From contig JAWNZC010000102.1 in NCBI GenBank assembly GCA_035771165.1, positions 1,847,501-1,911,500 on the forward strand: a stretch of DNA of 64,000 bases, in the 5' to 3' direction. The position numbers and the translations under genes are program-made. The stretch is from Paragorgia papillata. Lineage: Eukaryota; Cnidaria; Anthozoa; Scleralcyonacea; Coralliidae. Under the pieces are notes generated by a model that saw nothing but the letters and a program-made list of their open reading frames with translations, had not been told where the DNA came from and made no database searches. This document shows, piece by piece, positions 1-11,222 of the stretch. Position 1 is the stretch's first letter; every line of letters starts with the position of its first letter.

Positions 1-478
1 ACACTAATCCGGCGTCTTCGGTGGCCGAAAACGGAGCTCCAGAGTGGAGACATTCGAGACGCCGTTTTTCTGCACCAATGTGGACGGCGAAAACGAAGCT
101 TTTCGAAAACGCTGACGTCACGACGATCATGTGATCTGGGTTCCAGTCACCCACGGCCTTTATTCAGGGTCATTTCGTTGTTTTAATGTGGATGACAAAA
201 ACGACTGGAAAACGATAGTGTGGACGGAAAACTTTTGATACGTTTTCGCATTATCCGTCTGACTCAGACGAATTTAATTGCCGAGACGAATTTAATTCGT
301 GTGTCGAATTTAATCGTCGCAGTTCCGTGGAATAAAATTCAAACAATTAAATTCGTCTGAATTAAATTCGTCTATTGTGCGACGTTTAGCGCAGGCCTAA
401 GTGTTCTTTCAAATAAGACAGACTTAATTTTCGTTTCATGTTAATAATTATACCATATGTTTTTTTCTGTTTATATAG
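1..478. other. Intron upstream of the sulfotransferase exon, with short inverted repeats
   Basis: No coding signal is visible. Positions about 255-375 hold several direct and inverted copies of a GACGAATTTAAT-type motif, as in the ends of a small non-autonomous DNA transposon. Positions about 398-440 match one end of the foldback element at 7031-7511. The stretch ends in a pyrimidine-rich tract and TATAG at 474-478, the 3' splice site of the next feature. Confidence 0.4.
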
Positions 479-1045
479 GATTCTATGAATTTATTAAAAA
501 GCGGCATGTTCTTTGATCTTGGTCTTCATACGTCAGAATATGATCAAGAGCTGGCTATTTCAAGCGCCATTTTTGATTTACAGAAACGATTCTCATTGGT
601 TCTTATCGGCGAGTATCTCGACGAATCACTTGTTCTTTTAAAACGCAAGTTTTGCTGGCACATGGATGACGTCATTTATTTGAGTTCGTCTTTCCCTCGG
701 GCTCCGTCGCTCGCTGTCGGCGTGTCTTCGAGAGCAAGAGTAGCAATCGCCAAATGGAACAAAGCTGATTGGATGCTGTATGAATTTTTTAACGCGACTC
801 TTTGGGAGAGTATTCGATCTGAGAAAGATTTTTATTCTGAAGTAGCGGCTTTTAGAGCGAGACGAAAGCAAGTCGAATCATATTGTCTTGGAGATAATGA
901 AGACGTGATGACGACACCAAGCTTTGATCTAGCAGATCTCGACTTGAACGGGAGCTTAGCGACGCAATTTAAACGTAAAGACATTTGCCAAAAGATGACA
1001 ATGTCAACGAGAGATTATTTAGAATACTTTCGTAACGAATTGTGA
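479..1045 (+). CDS. Galactose-3-O-sulfotransferase (Gal3ST family), last exon
   Basis: This is the C-terminal exon of a Golgi sulfotransferase of the Gal3ST family, which transfers sulfate from PAPS to C3 of galactose on glycolipids or glycoproteins. The exon opens in frame after the acceptor at 477-478 (GAT TCT ATG...) and encodes about 188 residues. Family-typical segments are GMFFDLGL, the LVLIGEYLDESLVLLKRKFCW block, DDVIYL, and a KWNKADWMLYEFFNATLW block followed by the FRARRKQVESYC tail. The stop is TGA at 1043-1045, with an AATAAA four bases later at 1049-1054. The PAPS-binding N-terminal part and the membrane anchor must lie to the left of the window. The residues do not tell me which Gal3ST paralogue it is, so no symbol is given. 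Confidence 0.85.
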   Translation, partial: DSMNLLKSGMFFDLGLHTSEYDQELAISSAIFDLQKRFSLVLIGEYLDESLVLLKRKFCWHMDDVIYLSSSFPRAPSLAVGVSSRARVAIAKWNKADWMLYEFFNATLWESIRSEKDFYSEVAAFRARRKQVESYCLGDNEDVMTTPSFDLADLDLNGSLATQFKRKDICQKMTMSTRDYLEYFRNEL

Positions 1046-1109
1046 GGAAATAAATTTATAAAAATGAAAATAGTTAAATTATGACGCATTACACAGTTAG
1101 AGATAGAAC

Positions 1110-1575
1110 GTGTTGTTGTTGTTGTTTACGGTTGGTGGCACAACATTGTTCACAGTTGACAGCACAACATTGTTCACAGTTGACAACACAACATGTTCAC
1201 AGTTGACAGCACAACATTGTTCACAGTTAACAGCACAACATTGTTCACAGTTGACAGCACAACATTGTTTACAGTTGACAGCACAACATTGTTCACAGTT
1301 GACAGCACAACATTGTTCACAGTTGACAGCACAACATTGTTCACAGTTGACAGCGCAACAGTTCTCACAATTGACAGCACAATATCGTTTACTTAGTAGC
1401 GCGTTTTTGACAGTACAACATTGTTCACAGTTGATAGCACAACATTATTCACAGTTGACAGCACAATATGGTTCACATTTGACAGCACAACATTGTTCAC
1501 AGTTGATAGCGCAACATTGTTCACAGTTGACAACACTGTTCACAGTTGACAACACAATTCACAGTTGACAGCGCA
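1110..1575. repeat. 24-bp minisatellite (about 19 units)
   Basis: A unit of the form TTGTTCACAGTTGACAGCAC plus ACAA repeats with a 24-bp period. Because 24 is a multiple of three, both strands carry long open frames (for example HCSQLTAQ repeated). These are repeat artefacts and not a gene. The array sits between the sulfotransferase 3' end and SF3B4. Confidence 0.9.
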
Positions 1576-1673
1576 ACACGTGCGCGTATTTGTGTGCTTT
1601 TTGTGCGTTTTGAAACTATTCTTTTTTCGGTTGCAAGTCAAAGAAAATAATGGTTGAATAAAACTAATTTTGG

Positions 1674-1722
1674 CAGTTCACATTTTCACTTTGCTCTATC
1701 TAAAACACTGCCCCACGCAGCA
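1674..1722 (+). repeat. Fragment of the 120-bp hammerhead-like repeat family
   Basis: The block CACTTTGCTCTATCTAAAAC with flanks matches the middle of the tandem units at 15.5 and 58.9 kb, but in the opposite orientation and without the catalytic-like core. Confidence 0.6.
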
Positions 1723-1842
1723 TGGGACAAACAAAAAAAGAACAGGTGGGTCATTATAGGATAGCTTGTTCACATAGGATATCGAGGACAAGCGGGAACA
1801 TCTGGTGAGCGCGACTCACGTGGGACAATCAAAGTATCCAAC

Positions 1843-4800
1843 ATGGCGGCTGGACCGATCACTGAACGAAATCAAGGTAATATTTAAAAGCCTTTCTAGA
1901 ACGATTAGCGCTACAAGAAGCCAAAATAACTTTGTAATTGAGAAACTAAAGTATCCAACTTTACTCCAGTTGTTTTTTAGTGCCCTGGCTAGCATCTAAG
2001 TTGTTAAAAATTGTTTTTTAAAATGGCTTCAAAATGAGAAATAATGAAATGAGTTTTGTAAAATGTGATTTGTAGATGCGACAATCTACGTTGGTGGTCT
2101 TGATGAGAAAGTCAGTGAAACTCTGTTGTGGGAGTTATTTCTTCAAGCTGGACCTGTTGGTAAGTTGGAATGGATTGTTCTTGTAAAATGTTGATTATTT
2201 CAAGTCGACAAGTCTATTTGATTTATTTTATGATTTCCAATGCAGTAAATGTCCACATGCCAAAAGATCGCATCACTCAGCTGCATCAAGGCTATGGATT
2301 TGTGGAGTTTCTTGGAGAAGAAGATGCTGATTATGCCATTAAAGTGATGAACATGATCAAAGTTTATGGTAAACCAGTAAGAGTTAATAAGGTGAGAGAA
2401 CCAGAGTAAAATGGTAAAATCTCAAACCAAAGTCTTGCTGTATCAGAAGCCATGGAAGCACCAGAAAAGTGGGGGAGGAGGGGGGGCACCGCCGTGTGCA
2501 TTACAGAGAAATCTCGCCATGTCAGCAACCAATCACAGTGTGTGATTTTACTGGAAGTAATTTGTGCCATATAATGATGTATTTTTATTCAGACCTGCCA
2601 ACTCTCACGGTTTGGCCGCGAGACTCCCGGTATCAGACAACTTCTCCCGGTCACCCGGTATGACTGCCACTTCTCACAGCAAGTGAGAATTCTTAAAAAT
2701 AACAATAGAAATACTCTGAAAAATTAAAATAAAACATAAACTAAAGAAAAGCATCAATAGCACTTTGGCCGAGGCACAGAGCACCTGAATACATTTTAAT
2801 CTTATTAGTAATGCCTGCAATGCTTCACACTGTTTGGTCAGCTGGTGATAAAATTAAAAAAGTTCTGAGTTGTCAAAATCAAAATGGTGCAATTAGCCAT
2901 TTACTGTAAGTGGTGATGAAGATCACATGCAGCAATCTCCAGGTTTGGCTGTCAATCTCCCGGTTTTTTATCATTATATTTCAAATTCTCCAGATTTAGT
3001 GTTTGGTAAAGTTGGCAGGTCTGATTTATTGTATTTCTGTATGGTTATTAGGGTTAGGATTAGGGTTTTTTTGGGTTGGAGATAGTATCAAATATAGCCC
3101 TGGTTATAATTTTGACATTTGACTCTCAAGTGTTATGTATTTTTCTCTGGTTTACATAAAAGCTATTTTTTAAATATTTAGGCATCATCTCATAATAAGA
3201 ATCTTGATGTTGGAGCTAATATTTTTATTGGCAATCTGGATCCTGAAATTGATGAGAAGTTATTGTACGACACTTTCAGTGCATTTGGTGTCATTCTACA
3301 AACACCTAAGGTAGGTCATGTGGTGTGTGCTTGAAATGAAGGGATAATAATTAGTATTATAACATTTGTGAATATGCTGTTGCATTATGTTTTATCACTA
3401 TCAGCACCGACGTCATTGCCATCATTTTTATTATTATAATCTCTATCACCACCACCACCATCATGAGCACCACCATTATTACCACCTTCACCATCATAAT
3501 CATCACCACCATCATCACAAGCATCATCACCACCATCATCACCACCACCATCAATCACCACCACCATCAATCACCACCATCATTACCATCATCACCACCA
3601 TTATCACCACCATTATCATCACCACCATTATCATCACCACCATTATCATCCCCATGATCATCACCACCATCATCACCACCATCACTACCACCACCATCAC
3701 TACCACCACCATCACTACCACCACCATCACTACCACCACCATCACTACCACCACCATCACTACCACCACCATCATTACCACCACTGTCATCATCACCACC
3801 ATTATTATCACCATGATCATTCTCACAATTATCACCACCATTATCATCACCATCATGATCACCACTCCCATCACCACCATTACCATCATTGCCACCACCA
3901 TCATCACCACCATTATCACCACCACTACCATCATTATCACCATCAATTACCATTCTCAATACCACCACCATTATCATCATGACTAGCATCAATATCATCA
4001 CCATTGTCATCACCATTATTATTACCACCATCATCATCACCGTAGGTACCATCATAACCATCATTTGCCCTCATGATCACCACCACCTTGACCATATACA
4101 TCACAGTATGTATCACTAAATAGATTTCTATTATCTTTTGACAATGGTTGTCTAGATCATGAGAGATCCAGAGACAGGCAATTCAAAGGGGTTTGCTTTC
4201 ATTAACTTTGCCAGTTTTGATGCTGCTGACGCCGCTATTGAAGCAATGAACAGTCAGTACTTATGTAATCGTCCCATCAGTATATCTTACGCTTTTAAAA
4301 AAGATTCAAAGGGTGAACGACACGGTTCAGCAGCAGGTACAATCACTTCTAATTCTATAGTAACATATTACACGTTTTTGAAAACATTCTGAAAAGTTTC
4401 AGAATAGTTAATGTTTGCTACGTTCTTACCAAGTTACACTACGTTCAGAGAAGTTACGCTTGAAATGAACATTCCGAACTTACGTTGCAATGTTCCGAAC
4501 TACGTTGCGAGGTAGATACAAATTTAAGTCGGCAATTTGTTTCTGCTTAACCAAGTATATTCTATACAACAAATAATCATCTTCTCCGTGATTTTACCAA
4601 AGGAATTCAATTCAAAGCTTATTAAATTCGAACTTCACGACGAACTTCATGATCACAACGAACGAACTTCGCGAACTTCCGTACCAAGTTCCCAAGCTTC
4701 CAACGAATGTTGACAAACGAATTTCAAAAGCAAGCTAAAACTGACTATAATAGCATGTACTGTATTGTCACATGCATATATTGTGCTTTAGATTTGTTCA

Positions 4801-7800
4801 ATTTAGATTTACAGTATACTCATATTTTGTTGTTCTTTTAGAGCGTCTTTTGGCATCTCAGAATCCCCTCGCTCAAGCGGACAAACCTCATCAGTTGTTT
4901 GCTGATGCACCCCCAAGCCAAGTCAATCCATTTATGGATCCTTCTATGATGGGCATGGGTGGAGTACCACCACCACCTACAATGCCTCCTCCTGGTAAGT
5001 ACTAAGTACTGCTACAAATTACAGTCAGTCATTGGACATTGTCCAGCATGATTTACATTATTGTCCATCCAAACCGACACCGCTGCCAAACGTTTGCGCA
5101 TGCATGAATTTGCTATAGTAAACATTGCAAGTGGGAACTAGCCGTGGCAACAACAACCAGACAGTGAAGACTAAGTAAGACTCGACTATTCATTTGTGTT
5201 TTAAAAAAAGGAGCATGAAAATTACGAAGGGGTAAATTCAGAATATGTTACAATATTGACAAAGAAGCCATGCACAAATTACCTACCTTATCTTCTTCGT
5301 AGTATGCTTATAATTTTAACTTTTGTGTGGGACTCTCAGACCAGTCCAAATATTTCAGTGTTTTCCCGCTCGATGAGAGCTCGGATGTTGCGCATGCGCA
5401 AAACGTTTGGCAGCGGTGTTGTCCAAACCTCATTATGGCCAGTCAATATGACTGGTCAATTCAAACTTACCGAGTTATTGTCTTAAAGGTATTTTGTCGC
5501 TTAATTTTATTCCTAGGTCTGCCTCCTCCCAGGGTTCTTCCACCTAACATGGGCCCCCCTGCATTCCCACCTCAGGGTCTGCCCCATCCTGGAATGCCTT
5601 CTGGCTCTGTACCAGGCCCCCCACCAATGAATATGCCTGGTGGTGGAAGACCGGATCAGGTAAGGATATGTAAAGATATATGGTATTAGTGGCGATGATG
5701 GTAGTTGTGGTGGTAGTGGTGGTGATGGTGGTGGTGCTGTTGTTGGTGGTAGTAGTGGTGATGGTGGTGGTAGAAAGTAGGTAAGAAATTGGTTGAATGA
5801 ATTGGTGGAAGAAGGAACTATAAATTATGTTGTCGTTGCTGTTTATGATAGTGGTGCTGGTGGTAGTGGTGCTGCTGTTGATGGTGGTGGTGGTAGTGTT
5901 GCTGTTGGTAGTGGTGTTGTTGCTGCTGGTGGTAGTGGTGCTGTTTGTAGTGGTGGTGTTGTTGCTGTTGGTAGTGGTGGTGGTGGTAGTGGTGCTGTTG
6001 GTAGTGGTGGTGGTGTTGCTGGTGGTAGTGGTGATGTTGCTGCTGGTAGTGTTGTTGGTGGTGGTAGTATGATGCTGCTAGTGGTGCTGCTGTTGTTCTT
6101 GCTGGTACAGTAATGGTGGTGTTGTTTATTCTACTCTATGCTGTCGTACTCCTCTTTCCTTTTCTTCTGTTTACTTTTCTCTTCCCTTTTTCTTCATTCT
6201 TATTTTCTTATTCATTGTAGTCTGTAGGCAAACCAAATGATCAACGTTCAATACGACCTCCTCCCCCCCGACCATTAATGGCCACCACTCCTCAAGGTTT
6301 CCCTAACCAGCAAGGGTTCGCACCAGCCAATCAAAATCAAAGAATGCCAATGATGTCACCATTTGGAATGCCTCCAATGGGAATGCCTCCACAAGGGATG
6401 CCACCTCAGGGGGTACCCCACGGGATGCGGCTACCAGGAATGCAACAAGGCATGGCTCAGGCAATGGCTCATCAAGGCATGCCGCAAGGAATGATGCCGC
6501 AAGGAATGCTTATGACGCCATTTGGTTTAGCAAGACATCTGATGCAAAATCAAGGTAACTTATATATATCTATAACTAGCTTATGACTAGCTTATGTTTT
6601 ATGTACTCGAAGTATTGAAGGAGGAGTGATAGGCTTAGTTAACAACAACAATCAAACAAACAGCGTCATTTATTTAGTCACGATACTTTTATTTATTATA
6701 TGGCACGGATTACTGCCTGTAAAATCACGCGTTGTGATTGGTTGCTGACGGGGCGAGATTTCTCCGTAATGCCCACGGGCATTATGAAAATTGTTAATGC
6801 CCTACGATTGGAAACAAACAAAAAATCCTAATAAGAAAGTTATTGCTGCAAAACGACGAAAATAAATTAAATAGACGACGATGAACATTATAAAAGTAAA
6901 TTCTATTATCCAGACGAGAAAGAAACAGAAGAAAACAACGCTAGTTCGGTGTTTTGACGAAGTTAAAGGAAGCGAAGACCAAGAAATACAAAATTGATTT
7001 TGAAATAAAAAGTGCCATATAATAAACTACTTAAAGTGTTTATGAAACGAAAATTAAGTTTGTCTTATTTGAAAGAACTTTTGAAATGACAAAGTAAGAT
7101 CTTTTGCTGTTTTTTGTTTCCTTGCTTCGTTTATGAGATATTTCAGTTTGTTTTATATGTGAAACTAACCAGTGACATCACAAGGTGCATAATGACTTAC
7201 TGGGAAAGGTTATATATCTTTTCTGTTATCAAACGGAATCACTTCAAAGCAATTATGTGTGCGTTTTTCCCTTACAACAACAGAAATATACATTTTCAAC
7301 TGATTCCGTTTAGTAATAGCAAAGATATATAACCTTTCCCAGTAAGTCATTATGCACGTTGTGATGTCACTGGTTAGTTTCACATATAAAACAAACTGAA
7401 ATATCTCATAAACGAAGCAAGGAAATGAAAAACAGCAAAAGATGTTACTTTGTCATTTCAAAAGTACTTTCAAATAAGACAAACTTAATTTTCGTTTCAT
7501 AAACACTTTAATAACCTCGGTCTTGAACGTATTAACCTCGCTATCGCTCGGTCAATACAGCAAGACCTCGGTTTAATATTTTACCGTAAAGACCTCACTC
7601 TCGATTATTAAGTAGTTATTACTTTATTAAGTGAGAGTTAATTACTGAGAACTGAGGCATTAAGCCACATACTTCCCAAGGCGCGTACTAATTTAGTTTA
7701 AATTTCACAAGGTTTTGTCTTTATCTGTGTACTTCCCAGCCGGGCTTTAGGGACCTTAAGCAAGCACAACGCGAACGTCACGACGACGACCCAAGTACAA

Positions 7801-9764
7801 TAGTATTTTTCAACGAAAACAAAGCGTTGAATAATTTGCAGTCCCAAGAGTAATCCCAACACCGTCCTCATTGCACATACAACGTCAACTGAAGCGTTTT
7901 CACGTTTTCAAGACGACGTTGTGGCAAGAACGGCAAAAGTTGTTAGTTTACTTAGGGGGCGATTACATGGACCGGGCTGGCCCGGTTAACCGGGCTAGCC
8001 CGGTTAACCGGGATGAGTTTACAAAACGATTACATGGAGCGGGCTAGCCCGGTAAGCCGGGATGATTTCAGGCCGAAATTCGCAATTATCAAGTAAATAA
8101 GGGCAAAGCTACGTTAGTTTTACTTCAGTTTTACACTAATTAGTCTATTATTTATTTTGTAAGCCCATCGTTACTAAAAAGATTGTTAAAGTCTTAGCTA
8201 ACCCAGGAAAGCGTCTTCACGAAGACTAATTAATTTATTAAATCTTCGCTTTGATCACAAAACACACAAACAACGTTGATGTTCTATTTCAGTTCCTTTC
8301 AGCACTATTTATTCACACAGTCAAGCAAGCGAACGCGTATCGAAGCGAGTTCAACAGTTTTTCAGCCCGGTTTGCCGGGCTGAAAACGATTACATGGACA
8401 TTTTCATCCCGGTTAACCGGGCTAGCCCGGTTGCGACAACCGGGATCCCGGCAAACCGGGCTAGCCCGCTTGCCATGTAATCGAAATGTTAAAACAACAT
8501 GTGTTTTATATATAAAGCGGGCTAGCCCGGTTAACCGAGCTAGCCCGGTTAACCGGGCTAGCCCGGTCCATGTAATCGGCCCCTTAGGCGTTAATCTATC
8601 ATACGTCTCGTTGTCGAAGCTATGGCTGCTTTTTAAGGGTCTTACAAAATACATAAAGCATACAATATACGATATCCCCATCCATGGTTTCTTTTAAATG
8701 TAGTAATTTAATTGCCGTCGTCGTCCTAGCTTGCTTAAGGTCCCTTTTATACAGATAAAGACCGTGCATTTATAATGAGCAATTCAATTCAGTTTGTATG
8801 ATATGTAAATTTGAACTACGATTATTTAATCACTGCAGCAAACGCTGATGGAGTCGTGAGATCTAAATATTGCTTTTCTGGAAGGAGGCAAACCGGAGAA
8901 CCCGGTGAAAAACCCTTGAGGCACAAGAGAGAACTAACAACTCTACTCACGTGAAGCTAAGTTAGTCCGGGTATTAACCTCTATTTAACTGGACCTAGCT
9001 TCAGCGGTGAGAGGAAAACTGTAAAACCCAGTGAAAAAACCTCGAGACACAGGAGAGAACCAACAACTCTAGTCACATGAAGCTAAGGTAGGTGGTCACC
9101 CGGCCCATCCAAGTACTAACCCCTATTCAACAGCATGGGCTTAACTTCAGCCATGAGAGGAAAACTGTAGAACCCAGAACCCTCGAGGCACAAGAGAGAA
9201 CCAACAACTCTACTCACATGAAGCTAAGCTAGGTGGTCACCCATCCAATTACTAACCCCATTTGACCGGGCTTAACTTTAATTTTGATCACCAGAGGTTC
9301 TTACTTGATTAACATTGTCTAGCATTGGACAGAGGGGCTCCTCTTGGCCAGAGTAAAAAACGCGTTCACTTCACAAAGTAATAGATAAAGCTCCGTGTAT
9401 GTGTACTCTTATAAAGGCACGTTTGACGTCATTTGAACACGAAAGAAGTTGAGTAGAGGCACGAGGCGATAGCCGAATGGCTTTACACTTCTTTCGTGTT
9501 CAAATGACGTCAAACGAACCTTTATAAGAGTACATATGCACAGGAGCGGTATTTTTTATTTGTTTTATAAAATAAGACTGTTTTTAAATTTGGCGGGCTT
9601 TTCCGGCCATGTGACGCCATTTTACGTCATTCATGATCTTCATACTCTTATAAATGCACGGGGCCCAGCCAATCAGAGCGTGCGTAGAGGACACCTTATT
9701 CTCTAAAACCGTTTATCACTCGTGTTTCCTATTTCTTCTAGGGATGCAAAATCAGGGAAGGTGA
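1843..9764 (+). CDS. SF3B4: Splicing factor 3B subunit 4 (SF3b49/SAP49)
   Basis: A U2 snRNP SF3b component that binds pre-mRNA next to the branch site and contacts SF3B2. Exons: 1843-1876, 2076-2159, 2246-2391, 3182-3310, 4156-4336, 4842-4994, 5517-5659, 6221-6554 and 9742-9764, giving 408 aa against 424 in human. The start [11 protein letters not shown] is the family start. RRM1 (about residues 13-91) carries [11 protein letters not shown] and GYGFVEF. RRM2 (about 100-179) carries [20 protein letters not shown] and KGFAFINF. A linker with [20 protein letters not shown] leads into a Pro/Gly/Met-rich tail. All introns are GT-AG. The last exon (GMQNQGR then TGA at 9762-9764) is tiny, lies after a 3.2-kb transposon-filled intron, and is the least certain join. 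Introns 4 and 7 contain long CAT/CAC and GGT arrays. Confidence 0.95.
2590..3023. mobile_element. Non-autonomous DNA transposon in SF3B4 intron 3 (hAT-like ends)
   Basis: The ends CAGACCTGCCAACT and AGTTGGCAGGTCTG are inverted repeats, and the flanks share TTTATT. CAG...CTG termini around 430 bp apart without an ORF suggest a hAT-type MITE. The superfamily call rests on ends alone. Confidence 0.5.
3437..4100. repeat. CAC/CAT trinucleotide array in SF3B4 intron 4
   Basis: About 650 bp of CACCATCAT-type triplets. Open frames of His/Thr/Met/Asp on both strands are artefacts of the repeat. Confidence 0.9.
5026..5470. mobile_element. Inverted-repeat element in SF3B4 intron 6
   Basis: CACCGCTGCCAAACGTTTGC near 5081 reappears inverted near 5400-5425, with further complementary blocks outwards (TCAGTCATTGGACA against TGGCCAGTCAATATGACTGG). 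No transposase is seen. Confidence 0.45.
5695..6112. repeat. GGT/GCT-rich array in SF3B4 intron 7
   Basis: Imperfect GGTGGTAGT and GTTGCTGCTG repeats over about 420 bp. The Gly/Ala/Val and Leu/Val open frames are artefacts. Confidence 0.85.
7031..7511. mobile_element. Large foldback element in SF3B4 intron 8
   Basis: Two arms of about 190 bp are near-perfect reverse complements. Examples are TTAAAGTGTTTATGAAACG at 7031 against the run ending near 7510, and CCAGTGACATCACAAGGTGC against GCACGTTGTGATGTCACTGG. The spacer is about 100 bp. End fragments of the same family occur near 398-440 and 10066-10110. Confidence 0.8.
7749..8745. mobile_element. DNA transposon remnant carrying a nested Harbinger-like MITE
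   Basis: The outer termini AGGGACCTTAAGCAAGC and GCTTGCTTAAGGTCCCT are inverted repeats, and GACGACGA/TCGTCGTC lies just inside each. A second copy of the outer element lies in a KAZN intron (31690-32660). The outer element is interrupted by the element at 7955-8583. Confidence 0.65.
7955..8583. mobile_element. PIF/Harbinger-like MITE
   Basis: The termini GGGGGCGATTACATGG and CCATGTAATCGGCCCC are flanked by TTA on both sides (7952-7954 and 8584-8586), the typical Harbinger target. Subterminal arrays of GGGCTAGCCCGG/GGTTAACCGG occur at both ends and also internally around 8385-8480. The interior (about 8090-8340) has no transposase. Confidence 0.7.
8881..9276 (-). mobile_element. Three head-to-tail degenerate copies of the 5S-derived SINE
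   Basis: The minus strand reads the SINE head three times: a leader, then GTTAAGCCCGGT-like, AGTACTTGGATGG-like and GTGACCACC-like blocks, then CTCATGTGAGTAGAG and CTCGAGG. Matches fade from unit to unit. The full element is described at 45274-45655. Confidence 0.6.
9390..9547. repeat. Hairpin element with TGACGTCA-containing arms
   Basis: The arms (TGTGTACTCTTATAAAGGCA against the inverted run ending near 9540) pair almost fully around a short loop. Each arm holds TTTGACGTCATTTG or its complement. It lies in the last SF3B4 intron. Confidence 0.65.
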
Positions 9765-10500
9765 CTTGAGATTGACGAAACACTAGGGGTGCCAAGGAAC
9801 AGTAGGGACACCAAGGAACATTAGGGTACTAAGGAAAACTAAGGATACCAAGGAATGGTAGGAGTACCAAGGAACGGTAGGGATAACAAGGAAACAATAT
9901 CAAACCACGAGAGGTTCCAGAGTTTCATGATGGTTTTTTTATCAAAGTTGGTGCATGTGAATTAGTTTTAGTAGCTACAAACGTATTTCTTAAGAAATGT
10001 ATTTATTTGGAGTGGAAATACAGTCAAGTCTCGCCTTGCGGACACCCCGCTATTAAGGGGCATATGACTCGAAAATTAAGTTTGTCTTATTGAAAAGAAC
10101 ATTTAAAATGATAAAATAAGAAGGCTCTGCTCGCAGGGTACCTTCCATTATCTATGATGAACACATTCTAAACTGTTAAAATAAAAACGTTTTATATGCC
10201 AAAAAGTTCCAGGGTTTTGAACGCTTTTCACTGAAAATAAGTGACATAAAAAAATCATCCTCTTACCATACAGTCAACTCTTGCTATAGCGGACACCCTG
10301 AGGAACGTCACTTGGTGTCCGTAATAGCGATTAATTCCTAGTTAAAGTGCCTATAAGCTCAAATAAGATATTTTATACAATACCCTGGCTGCTACGCGTG
10401 TTTTCATTGGTTGTTGGCCATGATCTATTAGAGGACAGACACATGGACACGTCAGATCACGTCAGCTAGCTTGCTTTTTTCCTTCTTCATGCCCCAAAAT
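9765..10500. other. SF3B4 3' flank: short tandem repeat and pogo-like end fragments
   Basis: Positions 9783-9897 contain about five imperfect units of CCAAGGAACRGTAGGG (22-24 bp). TACAGTCAAGTCTCGC (10019) and TACAGTCAACTCTTGCTATA (10270), both followed by GCGGACACC, resemble pogo/Tigger inverted-repeat ends after TA, but no complete element is seen. Positions 10115-10142 match one end of the 17671-17967 element. Positions 10370-10483 match 44636-44750 closely. Confidence 0.4.
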
Positions 10501-10542
10501 CCGGCACGAGTTTCGACAAAGACCTTTTAAATTTGTATTGTA

Positions 10543-10736
10543 TAAAACAAATAGATTCCATTTTTTTGTTGTCTGTTCAGTTATAGATGCACAGAAGACG
10601 TAACAACGTGGTAAGAACATCAGTGACCCACTCGACTGCGTCTCGTGGGCCACTTTTTTGTTCTTACCACGTTGTGACGTCATCTGTGCATCTATAACTG
10701 AACAGACAACGGCAAAATGGAATCTATTTGTTAAAC
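10543..10736. repeat. Foldback element
   Basis: AAACAAATAGATTCCATTTT at 10545 pairs with the inverted run at about 10712-10735, and GTTCAGTTATAGATGCACAG pairs with CTGTGCATCTATAACTGAAC. The loop is about 30 bp. It is intergenic. Confidence 0.7.
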
Positions 10737-10861
10737 TGTATATGGATTCTATGTAACCAATCTCCTTCCCAGAGCCCACGTTCCCCACTCGGGAAACGAG
10801 AGACTTTGGGCCCGCAGTAATTGGCTTTTGCTGGTGCGGTGTCCCTGCCAAGATGTTTTCG

Positions 10862-11222
10862 TTCTGTATAGGGACTGGGTTCGAGATTGTAACCAAGCAA
10901 CTGACATGCTAGCCTGGTTCCCTGGCCCAATTTCAAAAGAAATAAGGGCCAGGTAACCACTAATCTCATTCTCGCGTCATCAGGGCTAAATCCACTTATG
11001 ACGATTGCAGTTTTACTCATAGCCACTAAAAACGCGCGAAATTTCAACCAATAGGAAAGCAGAAGTCTTTAGTGGTTACCTGGCCCATATTCTTTGATTG
11101 GGCCAGGGTACCAGGCTACTGACATGCATGCGCAATGGAAACCAGTCACGAATACAGCAGAGCCTACTTTTCTTCCTCTCTCTCAGCGAAGAAATAAGGA
11201 AAAGAAGGCTCTGCTCGCAGGG
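10862..11222 (+). mobile_element. Truncated copy of the 17.7-kb element, interrupted by a MITE
   Basis: 10870-10909 plus 11128-11222 match 17828-17967 base for base over long runs (for example TTCGAGATTGTAACCAAGCA and GGCTCTGCTCGCAGGGTA). The left terminal repeat is missing. A 209-bp MITE sits inside it (next entry). Confidence 0.8.
10910..11118. mobile_element. 209-bp MITE with 9-bp target-site duplication (Mutator-like), copy 1
   Basis: The element runs from TAGCCTGG to CCAGGCTA with long internal inverted repeats (GGGCCAGGTAACCACTAA against TTAGTGGTTACCTGGCCC). It is flanked on both sides by CTGACATGC (10901-10909 and 11119-11127). The related sequence at 17826-17967 has a single CTGACATGC and no insert, and so shows the empty site. 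It has no ORF, so it depends on a transposase elsewhere. Confidence 0.85.

Noticed and set aside
1110..1568. 152-residue frame with HCSQLTAQ repeats
   Set aside because: Produced by a 24-bp minisatellite; both strands are equally open.
3048..3072. Telomere-like TTAGGG runs (also about 19740 and 51020)
   Set aside because: Only two or three imperfect units each; too short to call interstitial telomere.
3387..4119. His/Thr- and Met/Val-rich frames on both strands
   Set aside because: Trinucleotide array inside an SF3B4 intron bounded by confirmed exons.
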